From Candidatus Kuenenia stuttgartensis (GTDB taxonomy: Bacteria; Planctomycetota; Planctomycetia; Pirellulales; UBA1268): 64,000 nt of DNA. The DNA lies in assembly GCA_945891385.1 (NCBI GenBank), contig CAMDDJ010000011.1, forward strand, positions 1 to 64,000, given 5' to 3'. Each line of letters begins with the position of its first letter. Position 1 is the stretch's first letter. Below are positions 50,746-59,731 of this stretch, piece after piece. The notes under the pieces are model-generated. The model made no database searches. It was not told where the DNA came from and was given only the letters and a program-made list of their open reading frames with translations. The position numbers and the translations under genes were made by a program.

Positions 50746-52248
50746 GTGTCCACGGAAGACAGGGGCGGTCGCCCGGGGGAGTCGGGCGGAACTGCCAGGG
50801 GCCGACGCCGCCGACCGCGAGACAGCGGTGAGCATCAGCCGGCCGATCGCGAATCGGGGGCGGCCAGAAGGGTTCACCACGAGGAGCCAGCCCCTCAGCG
50901 TCGCGCGGCAGATGTCGCCGATGTTGGATTTCATGCCCTGGGACTTTCAGCGGCGACGTTGGCAGCGGTCGATCGGGCCGGATACACGGTGCCCACACCG
51001 GTGCAGGCTGGCCTGATCCCGCGAGCCATCCAAGGGATCGACGTGCTGGGTCAGGCCCGGACCGGGACGGGCAAGACGGCCTCCTTCGTGCTTCCCATCC
51101 TGGAGCAGATGTCGAAGCCCGGCCGCGGCGGCAGTCCGCGGGCCTTGGTGCTTGTGCCCACCCGGGAACTCGCGGTGCAGGTGAAGGACGAGTTCGAGAA
51201 GCTTGCCCATGGCTCGGGCATCACCTGCGTGGCGGTCTATGGCGGCAAGCCCCTCAAGGGGCAGATTGACAAGTTGGCCAAGCATCCGGCGGTGGTCGTG
51301 GGCACGCCGGGCCGCGTGCTCGATCACATGAGCCGAGGCACGCTCGATTTTTCGGCACTGGAGATGGTGACGCTCGACGAGGCCGATCGGATGCTCGATA
51401 TCGGGTTTCGGCCCGACATCGAGAAGATCCTCCGTCGTTGCCCCGAAAGCAGGCAGACGCTCTTGCTGTCGGCCACGGTGCCGCCGCCGGTGCAGAAGCT
51501 GGCCACCCGCTACATGCGGGATCCCGAGATCATGGACTTCTCGACCAACGAACTGGCAGTCGAGACGATCGAACAGCGGTACTTCACGGTCGATCCCACC
51601 CGCAAGTTCGACCTCCTCGAGCGGCTGCTCGAGCGTGAGCAGCCGCGGCAGGTGATCGTCTTCTGCCGCACGAAGCGTGGCACGGACAAGATCCACGAGA
51701 AGCTGTCCCGCCGCCTGAGCCGTCGCCGGGGAGACGACGCCGCCGACGTGGCCTGTATCCACGGCGACCTGGCGCAGAACGTCCGGGATCGGGTCATGCG
51801 GCAGTTCCGCGACGGGAGCGTCAAGATCCTGGTGGCCACCGACGTGGTCGGCCGTGGAATCGATGTCTCGAGCGTGTCGCACATCATCAACTACGACATC
51901 CCGGAATTCTGCGACGACTACGTCCATCGTGTGGGCCGTACCGGCCGGATGGGCCGCGAGGGCATCGCCTACACGTTCGTCAGCCCCGAAGAGGGGCCGC
52001 AGCTGACTCGGATCGAGATTCGGATCGAGCGGTTGCTCGAACGGGACGAGATCCCCGGTTTCGAGGCGTTTGACCGTCGTCCGGCACCGGCTCCGGTGGA
52101 ACAGGTGCCGACCGGAGGCTTTGCCCAGGCCGCAGCCGACAGGAGCGGGGAGGGGCTGGGCCCGGCCGCTCCTCCTCCGCCGAAGCCTCCTGCGGCCACC
52201 CTGCTCGGAAAAGGCCGGGGCCCGAAGCGGCATCGCCGGGCTCTTTGA
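50746..52248 (+). CDS. DEAD-box RNA helicase
   Basis: ATP-dependent RNA remodelling enzyme of about 500 residues. A basic, Arg/Gly-rich lead of about 55 residues precedes the core: Q motif (VPTPVQAGLIPRAIQG), Walker A (ARTGTGKT), Ib (TPGRVLDHM), DEAD in VTLDEADRMLDIGF, SAT (LLLSATV), and the second RecA domain with VATDVVGRGIDV and HRVGRTGRMGREG. The C-terminal tail (about 70 residues) is Pro/Ala-rich and ends GRGPKRHRRAL, probably RNA-binding. I prefer the GTG at 50746, preceded by GAGGAT; the ATG at 50665 would add 27 residues and has no ribosome site. It is RhlE-like but not assignable further. Confidence 0.94.
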   Translation: MSTEDRGGRPGESGGTARGRRRRPRDSGEHQPADRESGAARRVHHEEPAPQRRAADVADVGFHALGLSAATLAAVDRAGYTVPTPVQAGLIPRAIQGIDVLGQARTGTGKTASFVLPILEQMSKPGRGGSPRALVLVPTRELAVQVKDEFEKLAHGSGITCVAVYGGKPLKGQIDKLAKHPAVVVGTPGRVLDHMSRGTLDFSALEMVTLDEADRMLDIGFRPDIEKILRRCPESRQTLLLSATVPPPVQKLATRYMRDPEIMDFSTNELAVETIEQRYFTVDPTRKFDLLERLLEREQPRQVIVFCRTKRGTDKIHEKLSRRLSRRRGDDAADVACIHGDLAQNVRDRVMRQFRDGSVKILVATDVVGRGIDVSSVSHIINYDIPEFCDDYVHRVGRTGRMGREGIAYTFVSPEEGPQLTRIEIRIERLLERDEIPGFEAFDRRPAPAPVEQVPTGGFAQAAADRSGEGLGPAAPPPPKPPAATLLGKGRGPKRHRRAL

Positions 52249-52271
52249 CCGAGCGCCGCGGAACCTGAACG

Positions 52272-53000
52272 ATGGAAGTGTGTCAGTCCGTTCGGCTTCG
52301 GCAACGTCTCGAGAGCCTGGCCCGGGCCGGAGTCCTCCAACTGCCGCGGCTGAGGCCGACCGGAGTTTCGTTCCCGGGAGCGGCCACCGGGGACCCGGCT
52401 TCGAGGGAGGCTGGTGCCGATCATGACCGGCGGCGCGGCCTCGAACTGCTTCAGGCCGAGGTCGCGGCCTGCACCGCCTGCCAGGAACTCACGGCGACCC
52501 GCACCCAGACGGTGTTCGGGGCCGGCTCGCCTGCCGCCAGACTCGTCTTCCTGGGCGAAGCGCCCGGGGCCGACGAGGACGCCAGCGGCCAGCCATTCGT
52601 GGGAGCGGCCGGCCAACTCCTGACGAAGATCATCGAAGCTTGCACGCTTCGACGGGAGGAGGTGTACATCCTGAATGTGCTCAAGTGCCGTCCGCCGGGC
52701 AACCGCACGCCGCAGTCCGACGAGGTGGGGAACTGCCGGAAGTTCTTCGAGCGGCAACTCGAGATCATTCGGCCGGAATTCATCTGCTGCCTCGGCACCA
52801 CGGCCGCCCAGGCCCTGCTGCAGACGGGTGAGTCGATCGGCAAACTCCGCGGCCGCTGGTTCACCCATGCCGACGCCATGGTGATCTGCACCTACCATCC
52901 CTCCTATCTGCTCCGCACGCCGGCCGCCAAGCGGGACGTCTGGGACGACATGAAGCGGCTGATGGACCGCATGGGGGTGGCGTTGGAGCCCGGCCGGTAG
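52272..53000 (+). CDS. Uracil-DNA glycosylase, 4Fe-4S type (family 4)
   Basis: Removes uracil from DNA. It is 242 residues: a variable lead of about 60, then the family 4 domain. Cluster cysteines are in CTACQEL, LKCRPP and NCRKFFERQL, plus the earlier position expected for the fourth. Motif A is GEAPGADEDASGQPFVGAAG and motif B, normally H-P-S/A, is TYHPSYLLR. Motif order and spacing match family 4 enzymes such as those of Thermus. It follows the helicase gene by 23 bp and may be co-transcribed. The start has only a weak ribosome site. Confidence 0.93.
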   Translation: MEVCQSVRLRQRLESLARAGVLQLPRLRPTGVSFPGAATGDPASREAGADHDRRRGLELLQAEVAACTACQELTATRTQTVFGAGSPAARLVFLGEAPGADEDASGQPFVGAAGQLLTKIIEACTLRREEVYILNVLKCRPPGNRTPQSDEVGNCRKFFERQLEIIRPEFICCLGTTAAQALLQTGESIGKLRGRWFTHADAMVICTYHPSYLLRTPAAKRDVWDDMKRLMDRMGVALEPGR

Positions 53001-53017
53001 GCTCGCTCGGCACGGTG

Positions 53018-53180
53018 CGGCCGAGGCGGCGTCACCCGGTGGGTCGGGATTGCCCGTACCCCGTCGCCGGACGTTCGCTGCGCCCATCCTGGGCTCCGCT
53101 CACTCGGACCTGGCCGCGCTCCGCCATCCATGGCTCCGCTTGCCAGCTACGCCGGCTCTCGGGGCACGGGCAACCCCGAC
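53018..53180 (+). repeat. Family B inverted-repeat element, copy B2
   Basis: The core is 53043-53180 (138 bp) with the same 21-bp inverted ends (left GTCGGGATTGCCCGTACC..., right ...GCACGGGCAACCCCGAC). The left extension GGCCGAGGCGGCGTCACC is shared with B1 and B3. The middle differs most from the other copies: TGGCCGCGCTCCGCCATCCA replaces the TGCAGAC-TTCGCTGCGC region, so this copy is more diverged. Confidence 0.85.
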
Positions 53181-53242
53181 CTGGTAGCCCATTCTCTGAA
53201 GGCTTTTCTTTGAGGCGCGTGGACCAGTGGCTCCACGGCCAC

Positions 53243-53262
53243 CCGGGCCAGGGCCGGTTTTT
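53243..53262 (+). terminator. Possible intrinsic terminator
   Basis: CCGGGCCAGGGCCGG, a near-palindrome with one G-G mismatch in the stem, is followed directly by TTTTT. It lies about 240 bp after the glycosylase stop, and could end transcripts from the helicase-glycosylase pair. Confidence 0.35.
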
Positions 53263-53343
53263 CTGAAGATTCCGGCCGTGCCGGTCCGATCATCTGGGTG
53301 AGGCATGGGTGGGGGAACAGCCGCTGTCTCACTGTGGGGAGGC

Positions 53344-53373
53344 CGCGGGACCGGATGGGGAACCGGTCCCGCG
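53344..53373. promoter_or_regulatory. Perfect 11-bp hairpin in the lipoprotein leader
   Basis: CGCGGGACCGG and CCGGTCCCGCG form a perfect 11-bp stem with an 8-base loop, ending 26 bp before the GTG of the small lipoprotein gene and just before its GAGGA ribosome site. It could control translation or end upstream transcripts; no T-run follows. Confidence 0.5.
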
Positions 53374-53399
53374 ACCTGCCGATCCTGAGGACCTGAATC

Positions 53400-53669
53400 G
53401 TGGCTGCTTCGTCCGACCGCCGAACTGCCGTTCGCCTGAGCCATGCGGTGATCGTTTCCGCCGGACTCTTGTCGGGCTGCACGATGTGTCCCGATCCGTA
53501 CGACTATTCGGGACCCGTTCCCAACGGCTCTGCTCCGCAGAACGACTTCCGGGCCCGGAGCAATGGGATCATTCCCATCGGCAGCGTGAGTCGGCCCTGG
53601 CCGCCGCTCGTGAAGGACGAACCGGCCATCGACTCCGACACCGTGCTCGTGACCGCGGAAGAACCCTGA
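53400..53669 (+). CDS. Small predicted lipoprotein
   Basis: An 89-residue protein. A basic, then hydrophobic N-terminus ends in a lipobox (VIVSAGLLSGC, cleavage before Cys near residue 27). The remaining 60 residues have no recognisable domain and are Pro-rich (CPDPYDYSGPVPNG). The start is GTG at 53400 with GAGGA nine bases upstream. It lies alone between a repeat element and the end of glgC. The lipobox makes it likely to be real; function unknown. Confidence 0.7.
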   Translation: MAASSDRRTAVRLSHAVIVSAGLLSGCTMCPDPYDYSGPVPNGSAPQNDFRARSNGIIPIGSVSRPWPPLVKDEPAIDSDTVLVTAEEP

Positions 53670-53699
53670 GCAAACGCCAGACCCCTACTGGGATAGCCG

Positions 53700-53781
53700 C
53701 ACCGGCTCGGGGACGGCAAAAGTCGCGTCGCGGGCGAGGATACGCCCCGATGCTCCGCGAGCGTTCACCGACCCCCTCGCC
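53700..53781 (+). repeat. Family A repeat, single copy (A4)
   Basis: Begins CACCGGCTCGGGGACGGCAA, with one base inserted relative to the tandem array, and contains GTCGCGTCGCGGGCGAGGAT, the hairpin core and TGCTCCGCGAGCGTTCACCG. It lies between the convergent lipoprotein and glgC genes, the same kind of place as the array at 41550. Confidence 0.88.
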
Positions 53782-53826
53782 TCACGCCGCGAAACGGCGT
53801 CCCTTTCAGCCATCCGATGGCCGATG

Positions 53827-55155
53827 TCACCCGATGACGGCCGGCTTCACGAGGCCGGGCTCGGGGATCCAGCCGTCCGGGATGACGGCTTCCTTCGGCA
53901 CGACAGCCACGCCGTCACGGACGATGAACCGCGGGGAGTCCGCAGTGTCCACCCAGCCATGCTCGTTCACGACCCGGGCCCGCCTTCCGATCCGGACGTT
54001 CTTGTCCACGATCGCGCCCTCGATGATCGTACCCTCACCGATGGCCAGTGGGGGCACGCCGCGGGCAGCGTCGCCGGCCAGATCCTCGGGCGACTCGTAG
54101 AAGTCGTTGCCCAGCAGCACCGAGTTGCGGATCACGGCGTTACGGCCGATCCGACAGCGGAGGCCGATCACGCTGTTCTCGATGACCGCTCCCGCCTCGA
54201 TCACGCAGCCGTCGGAGACGAGACTCTCGCGGATGCTCGCGCCTTCGATCCGGGTTGGAGGCAGGAACCGGGCCCGGGAGTAGATCGGTTCCCCGGCGGG
54301 GGCGAACTCGAAGGGCACGGCGTTGCGGGCAAGGTCGAGGTTGCACTGATAGTAGGACCGGATCGTACCGATGTCTTCCCAGTAGCCGTCGAACACATGC
54401 AGTTGCACGTTCTTGGCTCGGATGGCGGCCGGGAAGACCTCGCGGCCGAAGTCGCGGTAGTCGGTCTTCGTGAGCAGGTCGAGGAGGCAGTCGCGGTTGA
54501 AGAGATAAATGCCCATGCTGGCCATCAGGGTGCGGCCCTGGGGCGGCACGCCCCGCGACTCGATCCATGCCTGCGCCGTGCGGAAGGTGGTGAGTTCGGC
54601 CGTGGTCTGAGGCTTCTCCAGGAAGCCGTGCACCCGCCCTGCCTCGTCCAGCCGCATGATTCCCAACGCCGACGCTGCGTCGTCGTGAACCGGGATGCCG
54701 GCGATTGTGACGTCTGCTCCGCTCTTGGCGTGAGTGGCGAGCATGTCGGCGTAGTTCATCCGGTAGAGCTGGTCGCCGGAGAGGATCAACACATGCTCGA
54801 TGTCGGGCTGCTGGAGATAGCGGAGATTCTGGCGGACGGCGTCGGCCGTTCCCTGGTACCAGCCGGCGTCGGAGTCGAGGGTCTGCTGGGCCGCGAGGAT
54901 CTCCACGAAACCGCCGCTGAAGGCGTCGAAGTTGTAGGTGCGGCGGATGTGCCGATGGAGGCTGACCGAGTTGAACTGGGTCAGCACGTAGATCCGCTTG
55001 ACGTCGCTATTGATGCAGTTCGACAGCGGCACGTCGATGATCCGGTATTTCCCGCCGAGCGGCACGGCTGGCTTGGACCGGTCGCGGGTGAGCGGAAAGA
55101 GGCGAGTGCCCCGGCCACCGCCGAGGACGAGGGCGAGAAGGCGACGAACGCTCAT
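53827..55155 (-). CDS. glgC: Glucose-1-phosphate adenylyltransferase
   Basis: Makes ADP-glucose for glycogen from glucose-1-phosphate and ATP. It is 442 residues, close to the usual 420-430. The nucleotidyltransferase opening is [20 protein letters not shown], then [43 protein letters not shown], and [11 protein letters not shown], then a C-terminal left-handed beta-helix ([15 protein letters not shown]). All sites for substrate are normal. Its ATG overlaps the leuS stop in ATGA, so it may be translated from the leuS transcript. The two phosphohexomutases in the window could supply its substrate. Confidence 0.95.
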   Translation of the reverse strand: MSVRRLLALVLGGGRGTRLFPLTRDRSKPAVPLGGKYRIIDVPLSNCINSDVKRIYVLTQFNSVSLHRHIRRTYNFDAFSGGFVEILAAQQTLDSDAGWYQGTADAVRQNLRYLQQPDIEHVLILSGDQLYRMNYADMLATHAKSGADVTIAGIPVHDDAASALGIMRLDEAGRVHGFLEKPQTTAELTTFRTAQAWIESRGVPPQGRTLMASMGIYLFNRDCLLDLLTKTDYRDFGREVFPAAIRAKNVQLHVFDGYWEDIGTIRSYYQCNLDLARNAVPFEFAPAGEPIYSRARFLPPTRIEGASIRESLVSDGCVIEAGAVIENSVIGLRCRIGRNAVIRNSVLLGNDFYESPEDLAGDAARGVPPLAIGEGTIIEGAIVDKNVRIGRRARVVNEHGWVDTADSPRFIVRDGVAVVPKEAVIPDGWIPEPGLVKPAVIG

Positions 55156-57968
55156 GACGTGGTCCCTGGCGAAGCGAGCACGAAGTTGATCAGCCGACCG
55201 GGGACGGCCACCACCTTGGCGACCGTCTTTCCAGCCAGCAACTCGGCGATGCGGGGGTCGGCCACGGCGGCCGCCTGCATCGCGGCCGGGTCGGCATCGG
55301 TCGGCACGACGATTCGACCGCGGAGCTTGCCCTGAACCTGGACAGGAATCTCCACGGTGTCGTCGTGGAGCCAGCGTTCCTCGACCGTGGGCCACTGGGC
55401 GAGCGAGACGGGGGCGGCACGGCCCAACACCTCCCAGAGTTCCTCGGCGAGGTGCGGAGCGAACGGCGCCAGCACCGTCACGAACGGCTCGAGAATCGCC
55501 CGGGGACGACGGTCCAGGGGCGTGCAGAAGTTCACAAATTCCATCATCCGAGCAATCGCGGTGTTGAACGACAGCGCCTGGATGTCGCGGGTGACCTTGT
55601 CGATCATCCGGTGGAGTTCTCGCAGCTGCCCGTCGGTGGGAGGGTCGTCGCAGAGCTGGGAAGCCGGCTCCAGCGCGTCGGCCCGCTCGTCCACCACGAG
55701 TCGCCAGCATCGCTCCAGAAACGTGCGCACGCCGCCCACGCCGCTGGTGCTCCAGGGCTTCGTGGCCTCCAGCGGACCCATGAACATTTCATAGAGCCGG
55801 AGTGAATCGGCGCCGAAATCCCGGACCACCTGATCGGGGTTCACCACGTTGCCCCGGCTCTTCGACATCTTGTGGGCCCGGCTCTCGACCCGAACGGTCG
55901 GCATGTCGCGGAGGACGAAGTGTTCTCCCTGCTTCTCCACCTGCTCGGCGGGCAGCCGCACCGGGGTGTCAGCCGGGCTCCGCCTGTCGGCCGAGATCCA
56001 GCCACCAGTCGCGGCACGGTAGCCGGTGAATTCCATTTCCCCCAGGATCATGCCCTGGTTCACGAGCCGACCGAACGGCTCGCGGCACGAGACGTGCCCC
56101 CGGTCGAAGAGCACCTTGTGCCAGAACCTCGCGTAGAGAAGGTGCAGTACGGCGTGCTCGGCGCCGCCGACGTAAAGGTCGACCGGCATCCAGGCTCGCT
56201 CGACCTCGGGATCGAGAAACCGGTCGGTATTGGCCGGGTCGAGGAAGCGGAGGTAATACCAGCAGGAACCGGCCCACTGCGGCATGGTGTTGGTTTCCCG
56301 CCGGTAGCGGACGCCCTCCCGCTCGACGAACAGCCAGTCGTGGCCGGCCCGCGAGAGGGGCGGGTCGGGCGAGTCACCGGGCTTGAAGTCGGCCAGCGGT
56401 GGAAGCGGCACCGGCAAGGATGCCTCCTCCACCGGGCGAACCCGGCCGGTCGGCTCGCCCGCGGCGTCGAGTTCGTGCAGGATCGGAAAGGGCTCGCCCC
56501 AGAACCTTTGTCGACTGAAGAGCCAGTCGCGAAGCTTGTAGTTGACGGCCGGGCGTCCCTGCCCCGCGTCGGCCAGGTCGGTCGCGACCCGGGCGATGAA
56601 CGTGGCGGTGTCGAGACCGGTGTAGGGCCCCGACTGCACGGCCCGTCCCCGGCCGGTAAACAGCGTGCCCGCGGCCGTCTCCGCCCCGTCGGCCGGCTCA
56701 ACAACGGTCACGACCTCCAGCCCGAAGGTCGTCGCGAACTCGAAGTCGCGATCGTCGTGTGCCGGCACTGCCATGATGCCGCCGGTGCCGTAGGTCGCGA
56801 GCACGTAATCGGCGATCCAGATCGGAACTGGCCGACCGGTCAGCGGATGGATCGCGGAGGCGCCGGTGAAGACGCCCGTCTTCTCGCGTGCCAGATCGGT
56901 GCGGTCGAGGTCGCTCTTTCTCGCCGCCGCCTCCTGGTAGGCCGATACGGCGGCCCGATGTTCCGGCCGGGTGAGGCGATCCACGAGCGGATGCTCGGGG
57001 GCCAACACCATGAACGTCACGCCATAGAGCGTGTCGGGTCGGGTCGTGTAGACCCGGAGCACGTCGTCGCCCGGAGCGGCGGGAAACCCGCCTGCCGCCC
57101 GGGCCTGCTTCCATGCGGCGAATGCGTCCGCGTGAGCGTCTGCAGGGGGCAGGAAGAAGTCCACCTCGGCCCCGGTACTCCGCCCGATCCAGTCCCGCTG
57201 GAGCTTTTTGATGCTCTCCGGCCAGGCGAGGTCGTCGAGTTCGCGGTCGAGGCGGTCGGCGTAGGCGGTGATCCGCAGCATCCACTGCCGCAGCGGAATC
57301 CTGACGACGGGATGACCACCCCGCTCGCTGACGCCCCCGATCACTTCCTCGTTGGCGAGGACCGTGCCAAGTGCCGGGCACCAGTTCACCGGCGCCTCGG
57401 ATTGGTAGGCGAGCCGATGGGCATCGCGAAACCGAGCCACCGCTGGCTCTCCGGCCGCCGCCACGTCGGCTGGAATCGGGAGTTCGGCGATCGGGCGGCC
57501 TCGCTGGGCTTCCGGATCGAACCACGTGTCGAAGAGCACCAGGAAAATCCACTGCGTCCAGCGGACGTAGGCCGGGTCGGTCGTGGCGACCTCGCGGCTC
57601 CAGTCGTAGCTGAATCCCAGCATTTTCAACTGGCGGCGGAAGGTGGCGATGTTCCGCTCAGTGCTTTCCCGTGGAGGCGTTCCGGTCCGGATGGCGTGCT
57701 CCTCGGCCGGCAGGCCGAAGGCGTCGAAGCCCATCGGGTGCATGACGCAGGTGCCCCGCATCCGCTCGAATCGGGCCACGATGTCAGTCGCGGTGTACCC
57801 CTCTGGATGGCCGACATGGAGCCCATCCCCGCTCGGGTACGGGAACATGTCGAGCACGTAGGCCTTCCGGCCGCCCGGCGACGGCAGTCGGGGAGTCGCG
57901 AAGGTTTCGTGCGACTCCCACCATTCCTGCCATTTCGGCTCGATCCGCGAGGGCTGGTAGCGTGGCAT
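55152..57968 (-). CDS. leuS: Leucyl-tRNA synthetase
   Basis: Charges tRNA-Leu. It is 938 residues, about 70 more than E. coli because of extra loops. The class I signature is [20 protein letters not shown] with HVGH near residue 48, and KMSKSRGN is near residue 698. The editing domain lies between them ([33 protein letters not shown]), with a C-terminal anticodon-binding region. It starts at ATG 57968 with the conserved opening [15 protein letters not shown]. Its stop overlaps glgC. It diverges from the acyl ligase gene across 137 bp that contain a plausible minus-strand promoter. Confidence 0.97.
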   Translation of the reverse strand: MPRYQPSRIEPKWQEWWESHETFATPRLPSPGGRKAYVLDMFPYPSGDGLHVGHPEGYTATDIVARFERMRGTCVMHPMGFDAFGLPAEEHAIRTGTPPRESTERNIATFRRQLKMLGFSYDWSREVATTDPAYVRWTQWIFLVLFDTWFDPEAQRGRPIAELPIPADVAAAGEPAVARFRDAHRLAYQSEAPVNWCPALGTVLANEEVIGGVSERGGHPVVRIPLRQWMLRITAYADRLDRELDDLAWPESIKKLQRDWIGRSTGAEVDFFLPPADAHADAFAAWKQARAAGGFPAAPGDDVLRVYTTRPDTLYGVTFMVLAPEHPLVDRLTRPEHRAAVSAYQEAAARKSDLDRTDLAREKTGVFTGASAIHPLTGRPVPIWIADYVLATYGTGGIMAVPAHDDRDFEFATTFGLEVVTVVEPADGAETAAGTLFTGRGRAVQSGPYTGLDTATFIARVATDLADAGQGRPAVNYKLRDWLFSRQRFWGEPFPILHELDAAGEPTGRVRPVEEASLPVPLPPLADFKPGDSPDPPLSRAGHDWLFVEREGVRYRRETNTMPQWAGSCWYYLRFLDPANTDRFLDPEVERAWMPVDLYVGGAEHAVLHLLYARFWHKVLFDRGHVSCREPFGRLVNQGMILGEMEFTGYRAATGGWISADRRSPADTPVRLPAEQVEKQGEHFVLRDMPTVRVESRAHKMSKSRGNVVNPDQVVRDFGADSLRLYEMFMGPLEATKPWSTSGVGGVRTFLERCWRLVVDERADALEPASQLCDDPPTDGQLRELHRMIDKVTRDIQALSFNTAIARMMEFVNFCTPLDRRPRAILEPFVTVLAPFAPHLAEELWEVLGRAAPVSLAQWPTVEERWLHDDTVEIPVQVQGKLRGRIVVPTDADPAAMQAAAVADPRIAELLAGKTVAKVVAVPGRLINFVLASPGTTS

Positions 57969-58037
57969 CCGATGGATCCGAGTGTGCGATGCCGCGCTGG
58001 TGAGGCCGACTTCGTCTGTTCAGTCTGGAGGTTCCTG

Positions 58038-58065
58038 ATTCTAATATTTGGGCACAGGCGGGCAA
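58038..58065 (-). promoter_or_regulatory. Candidate promoter of leuS-glgC
   Basis: On the minus strand TTGCCC (58065-58060) is followed after 16 bp by TAGAAT (58043-58038). Transcription would start about 60 bp before the leuS ATG. This is sequence-based inference only. Confidence 0.32.
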
Positions 58066-58105
58066 CGTGAACTGTCCCCGCCCGTGCAGGAAGGCCCCCT
58101 TTTCC

Positions 58106-59731
58106 ATGGCGTCACCCGACCCTCCCGATTCCGCCGCCTCGTTTGTGCTCCAGCGACGGCTTCTGCGTGCCTGCCGCTCCGCCGGCGGGCGGCTCAAGAT
58201 GGCGGACTCGTTGGGCACGAAGCTCAGCGGCCGCGATCTTCTGACGCGGATCCTCGTCGCCAAGCGGGTGCTCGACCGGGTGCTGCCGGCCGACGAACGG
58301 CGGGTGGGCGTGATGTTGCCGCCCACCGCGGCAGGGGCGATCGTCAACGCCGCGCTCGCGCTGTCGGGCCGTGTCGCCGTCAATCTCAACTACACCCTCG
58401 CCCAGTCGATCCTCGACGTCTGCATCGAGCGGGCCGGCCTGAAGCATGTGATCTCAAGCCCGTTGTTCCTCGCGCGGGTGAAGCTCTCGGTGGGTGAACG
58501 CCTGCTGGACGCGGGTGACCTCAAGAACCTGGCGACCGGTTTCGACAAGGCGGCCGGCTGGGTCGGGGCGAACCTGACGCCGCTGCCGCTCCTGGAGCGG
58601 CAGCTTGGCCTCCACCGGCTTCGTCCCGACGACGTACTCACGATCGTGTTCACATCGGGCTCCACGGGCGATCCCAAGGGCGTGGTCCTGAGCGAGGAGA
58701 ATGTCTGCTCGAACGTGCGGGCGATCGACCAGTTGCTGCACCTCTCCGCCGCCGATGTGGCCCTGGGGGTGCTCCCGTTCTTTCACTCATACGGCTACAC
58801 CACGACGCTCTGGACGCCGCTCGTGCTCGAGCCGGCGGTCGTCTACCACGCCGATCCCCGGGATGCGCAGGTGGTCGGGAGGCTGACGCGGGAATACCAC
58901 GCCACGATCCTCATGGCTACGCCCACCTTCCTCCGGATCTATGTGCGGCGAACCCCCGCCGAAGACTTCTCGTCACTGGAGGCGGTCTTTGGCGCGGCTG
59001 AGAAACTGCCGCGGGAGGTCAGCGACGCCTTCGAGAAGAAGTTCGGGGTTCGGCCGAGCGAAGCCTACGGCGCGACGGAGCTGGCGCCACTCGTGGCGGC
59101 CAATGTGCCACCGAATCGGCACGTGCCGGGTCGGCCGCCCGACACCCGTGAGGGCACGGTCGGTCAGCCGATCGCGGGCTGCCGGGCGCGGATCACCGAT
59201 CGCGACGGTCTGCGGGACCTGCCGCTCGGCGACGAGGGGCTGCTCTGGATCACCGGCCCCAACGTGATGCAGGGCTATCTCGATCGTCCTGACCTCACCG
59301 GGCAAGTGGTCCAGGACGGCTGGTATTGCACGGGCGACATCGCCAGGCTCGACGCTGAGGGCTTCATCACGATCACCGGTCGGGAGAGTCGGTTTTCCAA
59401 GATCGGCGGTGAGATGGTGCCCCACATCTCCGTGGAGGAGGCGCTCAACGAGGAACTCGGTGCGGCCGACGGCGATCTCGTGGCCGTGGTGACGGCAGTA
59501 CCCGACCGTGCCAAGGGAGAACGGCTGGTGGTCTTCCATCTGCCGACCGACCGGGATATCCCCACCGTCGTGGCCCAGCTCCGCGCGCGGGGCCTGCCGA
59601 ATCTCTGGGTTCCCTCGCCTGACAGCTTCGCTGAAATCGAGGAACTTCCCGTGCTTGGCTCGGGCAAGCTCGACCTGCGGCAACTGGCGTCGCTGGCGCT
59701 GGCCCGATTCGCCGAGGCGGAGCAGGCGTGA
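58106..59731 (+). CDS. AMP-forming acyl ligase (Aas/acyl-CoA synthetase-like)
   Basis: Activates a fatty or other carboxylic acid as an acyl-adenylate and probably transfers it to CoA or ACP. It is 541 residues in a single ANL domain set. A3 is IVFTSGSTGDPKGVVLSEEN (about residue 180), A5 is YGATELAP (about 321), A7/A8 are YCTGDIARLDAEG and ITGRESRFSKIGGEMVPH, and the C-terminal catalytic lysine lies in LGSGKLDLRQL (about 519). The phrase KIGGEMVPH and the lead suggest kinship with the C-terminal half of Aas (acyl-ACP synthetase). The ATG at 58106 follows AGGAAGG; 58067 is an alternative. Its GTGA overlap joins it to the glycosidase-like gene. Substrate not visible. Confidence 0.9.
   Translation: MASPDPPDSAASFVLQRRLLRACRSAGGRLKMADSLGTKLSGRDLLTRILVAKRVLDRVLPADERRVGVMLPPTAAGAIVNAALALSGRVAVNLNYTLAQSILDVCIERAGLKHVISSPLFLARVKLSVGERLLDAGDLKNLATGFDKAAGWVGANLTPLPLLERQLGLHRLRPDDVLTIVFTSGSTGDPKGVVLSEENVCSNVRAIDQLLHLSAADVALGVLPFFHSYGYTTTLWTPLVLEPAVVYHADPRDAQVVGRLTREYHATILMATPTFLRIYVRRTPAEDFSSLEAVFGAAEKLPREVSDAFEKKFGVRPSEAYGATELAPLVAANVPPNRHVPGRPPDTREGTVGQPIAGCRARITDRDGLRDLPLGDEGLLWITGPNVMQGYLDRPDLTGQVVQDGWYCTGDIARLDAEGFITITGRESRFSKIGGEMVPHISVEEALNEELGAADGDLVAVVTAVPDRAKGERLVVFHLPTDRDIPTVVAQLRARGLPNLWVPSPDSFAEIEELPVLGSGKLDLRQLASLALARFAEAEQA

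Larger units (their letters stand above)
53001..53399. other. 399-bp intergenic region with repeat and hairpins
   Basis: Between the glycosylase and lipoprotein genes, both plus strand. It contains family B copy B2, a terminator-like hairpin (53243-53262) and an 11-bp perfect hairpin (53344-53373) close to the lipoprotein start. I see no other gene. Confidence 0.7.

Noticed and set aside
58020-58048. Plus-strand promoter TTCAGT-N17-TAATAT before the acyl ligase
   Set aside because: Only about half of each hexamer matches the consensus and it overlaps the better minus-strand candidate.
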